Below, piece after piece: positions 59,732 to 64,000 of a DNA stretch of 64,000 bases. Made by a program: the position numbers and the translations under genes. The stretch lies in NCBI GenBank assembly GCA_002254845.1, contig NKPT01000003.1:62001-126000 (forward strand), read 5' to 3'. The first letter of the stretch is position 1; each line of letters opens with the position of its first letter. This DNA is from Chloracidobacterium sp. CP2_5A (lineage in GTDB: Bacteria; Acidobacteriota; Blastocatellia; Chloracidobacteriales; Chloracidobacteriaceae). Below the pieces are notes generated by a model that made no database searches, was not told where the DNA came from, and saw nothing but the letters and a program-made list of their open reading frames with translations.

Positions 59732-61194
59732 GCTTTCTGACGGTCCTCTCGGACGCCGTCACGCCGGCGGCGCTTTACAATGAGCTGGCCGCCGGCTCGG
59801 ACGTCGCTTTCCTGCTTGAAAGCGCGGAAGGCGACGCGCGCCTGGCGCGGTATTCCATCATCGGCATCGAGCCGCGCCTGGTGACGGCGTTTTACGGCGA
59901 GCGCGTGACGGTTTACGACCTGTGCCGTCAAACCGAGCGACACACCCAAACTAATGACCCGCTGCGGTTTTTACGCGAGCTGCTCGAGCGCGAAAGCGCT
60001 CTCGTCGCCGACCAGCGCCAGGCGCTGCCGACGCTGCCTTTCTGCGGCGGCTTTGTCGGCTACTTGGGTTATGGCGCGACGGCGACGCTCGCCAACATTC
60101 CCCTGCAACCGACCGCGCCCTACGCCGCGCCGGACGGCTGCTTCGGTCTCTACGACACATTTGTCGTCTTTGACCACCTGTACCGCAAGCTGCACATTGT
60201 GTCCTACGGCGGCGACGCCATCGTGGAACAGGTTTACGAGCGGACGCGCCGCCGGACGCCCCTGCCGCCGCTGCGCGACGCCGCGGACGCGCTGCGCGGA
60301 CGCGATGTTTTCGCCGATGTTGACACGACGCTGGATGACGCGGCGTTTGCGGCGCTGGTTGAACGCTGTCGGGACTACATCGCCGCCGGCGAGGCGTTTC
60401 AGATTGTTCCCTCGCGGCGCTTTTCGCGGCGCGTGACCGCCGCGCCCTTCAACATTTACCGGGCGCTGGTGGCGCTCAATCCTTCGCCTTACGCCTACTG
60501 TCTCAAGTTCGGACGCTTCACGGGCGGGCCCGGCTTTACCTACATCGGCTCATCGCCGGAAACCTTTGTCGCCGCGCGGGATGGCGTAGTGACGTTGCGC
60601 GCCCTGGCCGGCACGCGCCCGCGTGGCGAAACGCCCGAAGAGGACGAGCGGCTGGCCACGGCGCTACGCGCCGACGAAAAGGAGCTCGCCGAACACCGGA
60701 TGCTGGTTGATTTGGCGCGCAACGATGTCGGACGGATTGCCGCAGTCGGCACGGTAGCGGTTGGAGAAATCGCGCGGATCGCGCGCTACACCCACGTCAT
60801 GCACCTCGCCACGGATGTCACCGGACGACTGCGACCCGGACTGACAGCTTTTGACGCGATGCGGAGTTGCTTTCCGCGCGGGACGGTGACCGGCGCGCCG
60901 AAAATCCGCGCCATGGAGCTGCTAGCTCAGCTCGAGCCCGAACGGCGCGGCCTTTACGCCGGGATGGTGGGCTACATTGACTTTGCCGGGCAGGCCGATA
61001 GCGCCATTGCGATTCGCTCGGCGCTTCTCCAAGACGGCGTTGCCCACGTCAACGCCGGCGCCGGCGTCGTTTTTGACTCGCAGCCGCAACTGGAAGCCGA
61101 CGAAACGCGCAACAAGGCGCGCAGCGTCATCACGGCGCTGCATCTGGCGGAAATCTCGCATCCTGCATCCGTTCGCCATGCTGATCATTGTTGA
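59728..61194 (+). CDS. trpE: Anthranilate synthase component I
   Basis: TrpE makes anthranilate from chorismate with ammonia delivered by TrpG. The 488-residue protein carries the tryptophan feedback site near residues 30-50 (LLESAEGDARLARYSIIG) and the chorismate-binding block (FKYIG-like FTYIGSSPETFV, then LAGTRPRGETPEEDE, CFPRGTVTGAPKIRAMELL, and NAGAGVVFDSQPQLEADET). Overlap with aroF by ATGA and with trpG by 17 bp shows tight coupling. Confidence 0.95.
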   Translation: MSFLTVLSDAVTPAALYNELAAGSDVAFLLESAEGDARLARYSIIGIEPRLVTAFYGERVTVYDLCRQTERHTQTNDPLRFLRELLERESALVADQRQALPTLPFCGGFVGYLGYGATATLANIPLQPTAPYAAPDGCFGLYDTFVVFDHLYRKLHIVSYGGDAIVEQVYERTRRRTPLPPLRDAADALRGRDVFADVDTTLDDAAFAALVERCRDYIAAGEAFQIVPSRRFSRRVTAAPFNIYRALVALNPSPYAYCLKFGRFTGGPGFTYIGSSPETFVAARDGVVTLRALAGTRPRGETPEEDERLATALRADEKELAEHRMLVDLARNDVGRIAAVGTVAVGEIARIARYTHVMHLATDVTGRLRPGLTAFDAMRSCFPRGTVTGAPKIRAMELLAQLEPERRGLYAGMVGYIDFAGQADSAIAIRSALLQDGVAHVNAGAGVVFDSQPQLEADETRNKARSVITALHLAEISHPASVRHADHC

Positions 61195-61768
61195 CAACTA
61201 CGATTCGTTCACCTTCAACCTCTACCAGATGCTTCAGATGCAAACGACCGAGGAGGTCGTCGTCGTCCGCAATGACGCGGCGGATTTGCCGACGCTGGGC
61301 GCGTGGCAACCAACGCGGATTGTGTTGTCGCCGGGGCCGGGGCGTCCCGACAACCCGCGCGATTTCGGCGTTTGTCGGGACATCCTCAACGCCGCCGCGA
61401 CGCTCGCCGTCCCGATTCTGGGCGTCTGCCTGGGACACCAGGGGATTGCAGCGGCTTATGGCGGGCGCGTTGTCTGCGCCCCGCGGATTGTTCACGGAAA
61501 AGCCTCCGAAATTGTCCTGACGGCGGACTCGCCGCTTTTTGAGGGACTGCCGAAACGCTTCTCGGCAATGCGTTACCATTCGCTCATCGCGGACGAGGCG
61601 ACGCTGCCGGACTGTTTGACCGTCACGGCCCGCGCCAGCGACGATGGGCTGGCGATGGCCGTCGCGCACCGGGAGCTGCCAGTGTATGGCGTTCAGTTTC
61701 ACCCGGAATCCATCGGGACGCCGGAAGGCGGCAAAATCCTGGCCAACTTTCTGCGGCTTGGCCGTTAG
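61178..61768 (+). CDS. trpG: Anthranilate synthase component II (glutamine amidotransferase)
   Basis: The 196-residue class I amidotransferase has the catalytic cysteine in GVCLGHQGIAAAYGG, the PGPG motif in LSPGPGRPDNP, and His-Glu in FHPESIGTPEG. The start at 61178 (ATGCTGATC...) is inside the last codons of trpE. It could also serve p-aminobenzoate synthesis, as TrpG/PabA enzymes are often shared. Confidence 0.95.
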   Translation: MLIIVDNYDSFTFNLYQMLQMQTTEEVVVVRNDAADLPTLGAWQPTRIVLSPGPGRPDNPRDFGVCRDILNAAATLAVPILGVCLGHQGIAAAYGGRVVCAPRIVHGKASEIVLTADSPLFEGLPKRFSAMRYHSLIADEATLPDCLTVTARASDDGLAMAVAHRELPVYGVQFHPESIGTPEGGKILANFLRLGR

Positions 61769-61789
61769 CGGCGCTTTTCGCGGAGGCGC

Positions 61790-61885
61790 CGCGCCATCCC
61801 CATGGCGCGCTGCCCCGCGACAGCCCGGGCGCCAGGTTGGCCCAGCGGCGCGGGCGGCGCGACCGAACATCGCCCGCGGGGCGAT
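61790..61885. terminator. Hairpins between convergent trpG and monooxygenase genes
   Basis: CGCGCCAT-CCCC-ATGGCGCG (61790-61809) and ATCGCCC-GCG-GGGCGAT (61869-61885) are perfect hairpins in the 118-bp gap. The first lies just after trpG and the second at the end of the leftward gene. Neither has a T-tract. Confidence 0.45.
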
Positions 61886-61886
61886 C

Positions 61887-63194
61887 TTAGACGGTTTGGG
61901 GCGGCGTCCAGAGCGGAAGGGTCGCGGCGCGCGCGCGTAGCCGCCGCTCCTTGCGCGCCAGCAGCGGAAGCAGCCGTTGCGCCAGCCACATGCGCCGCAG
62001 CGCCGCGTGCGGATCAACCAGATGCGTCGTCGGCAGCTTTTCCCCGCTCGCTTCAAACACGACGCTCAACGGCAAGGTCATTTCATCCTGTAGGCGAATG
62101 AGGCGGGCGAGCAAATCTGCCGCCGGACTCGCCAGCGGGCCAAAGCCATAGCGCGGCTGCGTCGTGCCGAAAATGTAGAGATTCCGCGTGCGCGGCGGCA
62201 CGAGCCCGGCATAAAGCTGCGCCACGCTGCCTTTGACCGTCACCAGCCCCGGCGGCAAAAACGGAAAGCTTACGTGGAAGCCCGTCGCGCAGATGACCAA
62301 GTCGTAGTCGTCGGCCGTCCCGTCAGCGAAATGCGCGGTCCGCCCGTCGAAGCGCGCAACGTCGGGCCGCGGCTGAATGCGTCCGTGCTTAAGATAATGG
62401 AGCAGCTCCGAGTTGACCGTCGGGTGGCGCTCGAAGATGTTGTGATCCGGCTCCGGCAGGCCATACTGCGTATAGCGCCCGACAATGACGCGCAGCAAGG
62501 CGCGCAGCAGGAGGCGCTGCGCCGGCACGGGCAGCCACCCGCGCATGATTTCCACCGTCGGGATGCCGAACATCGTCTTGGGTAAAAACCAATAGCCGCG
62601 CCGCAGGCTGAGATGGCTACAGACAGCGACGCGCGCGGCTTCCGAAGCGATGTCGCAGGCCGAGTTGCCGCCGCCAATGACCAGCACCCGCTTCCCGACC
62701 AACTGGTCGGGCCGCTGGTAGTCCTTGGAATGCATCCACTCGCCCGCGAAGCGGACCGGATAGTCAGGAAAGCGCCGATCCCAGTGATGGCCGTTGCACA
62801 CCACGACGCCCTTGTAGCGCCGCTCGGCCCCATCGGCGAATCGAACGCGCCACGACCAGTCCTCAAGCGGCGTCGCGAGGGTCGCTTCGCGCCGAAACTC
62901 GATGCTTTCGCGCAGCCCGAAATGGCGGGCATAGTCGCTCAGGTAAGCCAACATCTGGGCGCGGCTGGGAAAATCCGGGTAGCGCTCGGGCATCGGGTAT
63001 TCGGGAAACGACGTGGTCTTGCGCGACGAAATGATGTGCGCCGTCGCATAGACGCCATGCCGCCAATTGCCCCCGACATCCTCATCGGCGTCCACTTGGT
63101 CATACGGCAGGGCGGCCTGCTTGAGCGCCCGCGCCACGACCAGTCCCGTTGGGCCGGCCCCAATGACCAACAGGCGATTCGCGCGGTTTTCCAT
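61887..63194 (-). CDS. Flavin-dependent monooxygenase (FMO-like)
   Basis: The 435-residue protein starts MENRANRLLVIGAGPTGLVV, with an N-terminal FAD-binding GxGxxG. It has the NADPH-binding GKRVLVIGGGNSACDIASEA near residue 170 and the FMO-type stretch around WMHSKDYQRPDQLVGKRVLV (FxGxxxHSxxY-like). The C-terminus has the ATG motif LVICATGFHVSFPF. Flavin monooxygenases oxidise N- or S-containing metabolites. Substrate unknown. The start at 63194 removes an 11-codon unsupported extension. Confidence 0.85.
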   Translation of the reverse strand: MENRANRLLVIGAGPTGLVVARALKQAALPYDQVDADEDVGGNWRHGVYATAHIISSRKTTSFPEYPMPERYPDFPSRAQMLAYLSDYARHFGLRESIEFRREATLATPLEDWSWRVRFADGAERRYKGVVVCNGHHWDRRFPDYPVRFAGEWMHSKDYQRPDQLVGKRVLVIGGGNSACDIASEAARVAVCSHLSLRRGYWFLPKTMFGIPTVEIMRGWLPVPAQRLLLRALLRVIVGRYTQYGLPEPDHNIFERHPTVNSELLHYLKHGRIQPRPDVARFDGRTAHFADGTADDYDLVICATGFHVSFPFLPPGLVTVKGSVAQLYAGLVPPRTRNLYIFGTTQPRYGFGPLASPAADLLARLIRLQDEMTLPLSVVFEASGEKLPTTHLVDPHAALRRMWLAQRLLPLLARKERRLRARAATLPLWTPPQTV

Positions 63195-63230
63195 CGCCGT
63201 GATGCCCCTTCTGAGCGTACCCCCCACGCA

Positions 63231-64000
63231 TCATGCCCCAACCGGCGCAATGGTCAAGCGCTGGTGCGGACTCCAGCCCAAATCCCGCGTATGCAGCTCC
63301 AGCCGGTACACGGCGGACGCGCGCAGCGGATGCCAGGCGTAAATTTCGCCCGCCTGCGCCCGAATCAATCGCTCGATGAACAGGGTCAGATGCGCGAAGG
63401 TTTCGTCCATCGTCGCCGCGCTCAGGCGATAGCCCCAATCCAGCTCCAGCAAGACGTGAAACAAATCCGCGTTTATCGACAAGCGCGACTCGCCGCCCTG
63501 CGACGAGCGATGCGTCAAAAAGGCCTGCCGGTGCAGCCCGCGCCGGCCGGGATTATCGGCGTCGAGCAGGGCGGTCGGTTGTAAGTCGGCTTCGAGGCGG
63601 AAGTCAGTCAGCCGCGCTTCAACCCAAAAAACCGTTTCAGTCGGCGCGCGCGGCGAGAGCCGCAGCGGAACCGCGCCGGCGCGCGCGTAAGCGACCGCCG
63701 GCAACGACTCGACCCGCGACAGCCCGTGGCACAAGCGCCTCAGCAGTTCCCGCTTTTCCACTTCAGAAAGAAAGGGCAGGCGGCGCAGCCAGTCAAGATG
63801 CCGACCGCGCGCGACATCGAGCCGAGCGCCAGGGCCTCCGGCGTGGGCCGCTTCGGCGTCTGTCCACTCGAAGTACGCTCGTCGCCGCGCATCCGCGAGG
63901 TCCCGCGCAAACCCCTGCCGCACCTGCTTGAGCAGCGCCCGGTCAAGCCGCGCGTCCGCCTCAAGCGCCGGGTCAAACAGGCTCAGCTCTTCCAACAGGC
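63231..64000 (-). CDS. Uncharacterised protein, 5' end beyond the window
   Basis: The frame continues to the right edge without an ATG, so the true start lies outside. The visible 250 or so residues are soluble and rich in Arg/Glu/Leu, with stretches such as HLDWLRRLPFLSEVEKRELL, THRSSQGGESRLSINADLF and FAHLTLFIERLIRAQAGEIY. I recognise no family. It precedes the flavin monooxygenase by 36 bp in the same direction. Confidence 0.55.
   Translation of the reverse strand, partial: LLEELSLFDPALEADARLDRALLKQVRQGFARDLADARRRAYFEWTDAEAAHAGGPGARLDVARGRHLDWLRRLPFLSEVEKRELLRRLCHGLSRVESLPAVAYARAGAVPLRLSPRAPTETVFWVEARLTDFRLEADLQPTALLDADNPGRRGLHRQAFLTHRSSQGGESRLSINADLFHVLLELDWGYRLSAATMDETFAHLTLFIERLIRAQAGEIYAWHPLRASAVYRLELHTRDLGWSPHQRLTIAPVGA

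Overview
The window looks like a chromosomal segment from a GC-rich Gram-negative bacterium, most likely an Acidobacteriota member. A Blastocatellia/Chloracidobacterium-type organism is my best guess, by inference and not proven. Supporting signs are two very large Oar-like TonB-dependent receptors with carboxypeptidase-regulatory N-termini, LPS heptosyltransferase and outer-membrane barrel genes (two membranes), a SufBCDS-SufU operon under an Rrf2 regulator, and a two-subunit 2-oxoacid:ferredoxin oxidoreductase. No rRNA, tRNA, CRISPR array, transposase or phage gene was seen. Most of the window is ordinary housekeeping sequence with high coding density.

Layout. 1-3.8 kb (minus): scpB, scpA, a site-2-type zinc metalloprotease, an NHL-propeller protein and a TPR/BamD-like secreted protein. 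4.0-7.0 kb (minus): a Sia-type signalling operon, siaC-siaD-siaB plus a histidine kinase. 7.2-13.8 kb: an XRE-cupin regulator divergent from an Rrf2 regulator that leads sufBCDS-sufU. 13.9-19.1 kb: serine hydrolase, MltD-like lytic transglycosylase, methyltransferase, an N-terminally missing Ski2/HelY-type helicase and a small Cys protein. 19.7-25.8 kb (minus): an outer-membrane barrel followed by a 10-heme c-type cytochrome fused to an LVIVD propeller, a possible extracellular electron transfer module. 25.8-26.9 kb: a gene-poor, repeat-rich kilobase. 26.9-28.6 kb: DinB-like protein and MFS transporter. 28.8-37.9 kb: two divergent Oar-like receptors flanking a secreted protein.

38-47 kb: small membrane protein, coiled-coil protein, korAB with a CBS-domain gene, two uncharacterised proteins, a hotdog thioesterase and HMG-CoA reductase (mevalonate pathway). 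47.2-51.8 kb (plus): a secreted TPR-like protein, then rnc, an AsmA-like protein, a methyltransferase and a sugar epimerase. 51.8-53 kb (minus): a ferritin-like diiron protein. 53.7-58.7 kb (plus): full-length metH and a heptosyltransferase. 58.7-61.8 kb (plus): aroF-trpE-trpG behind what appears to be a ribosome-mediated attenuator, with a 32-codon leader peptide carrying Phe, Phe, Tyr, Trp, Tyr, Trp and followed by a strong terminator. 61.9-64 kb (minus): a flavin-dependent monooxygenase and a partial uncharacterised gene.

The most interesting items are the aroF-trpEG attenuator, the Sia operon in which diguanylate cyclase and histidine kinase share an N-terminal stalk, the barrel plus multiheme/propeller pair, the half helicase, a C9 homopolymer that breaks a GTGA-coupled start for scpA, and a recurrent pattern of 12-16 bp (mostly 14 bp) tandem duplications in spacers. 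All functional calls come from reading the sequence; no database search was run.
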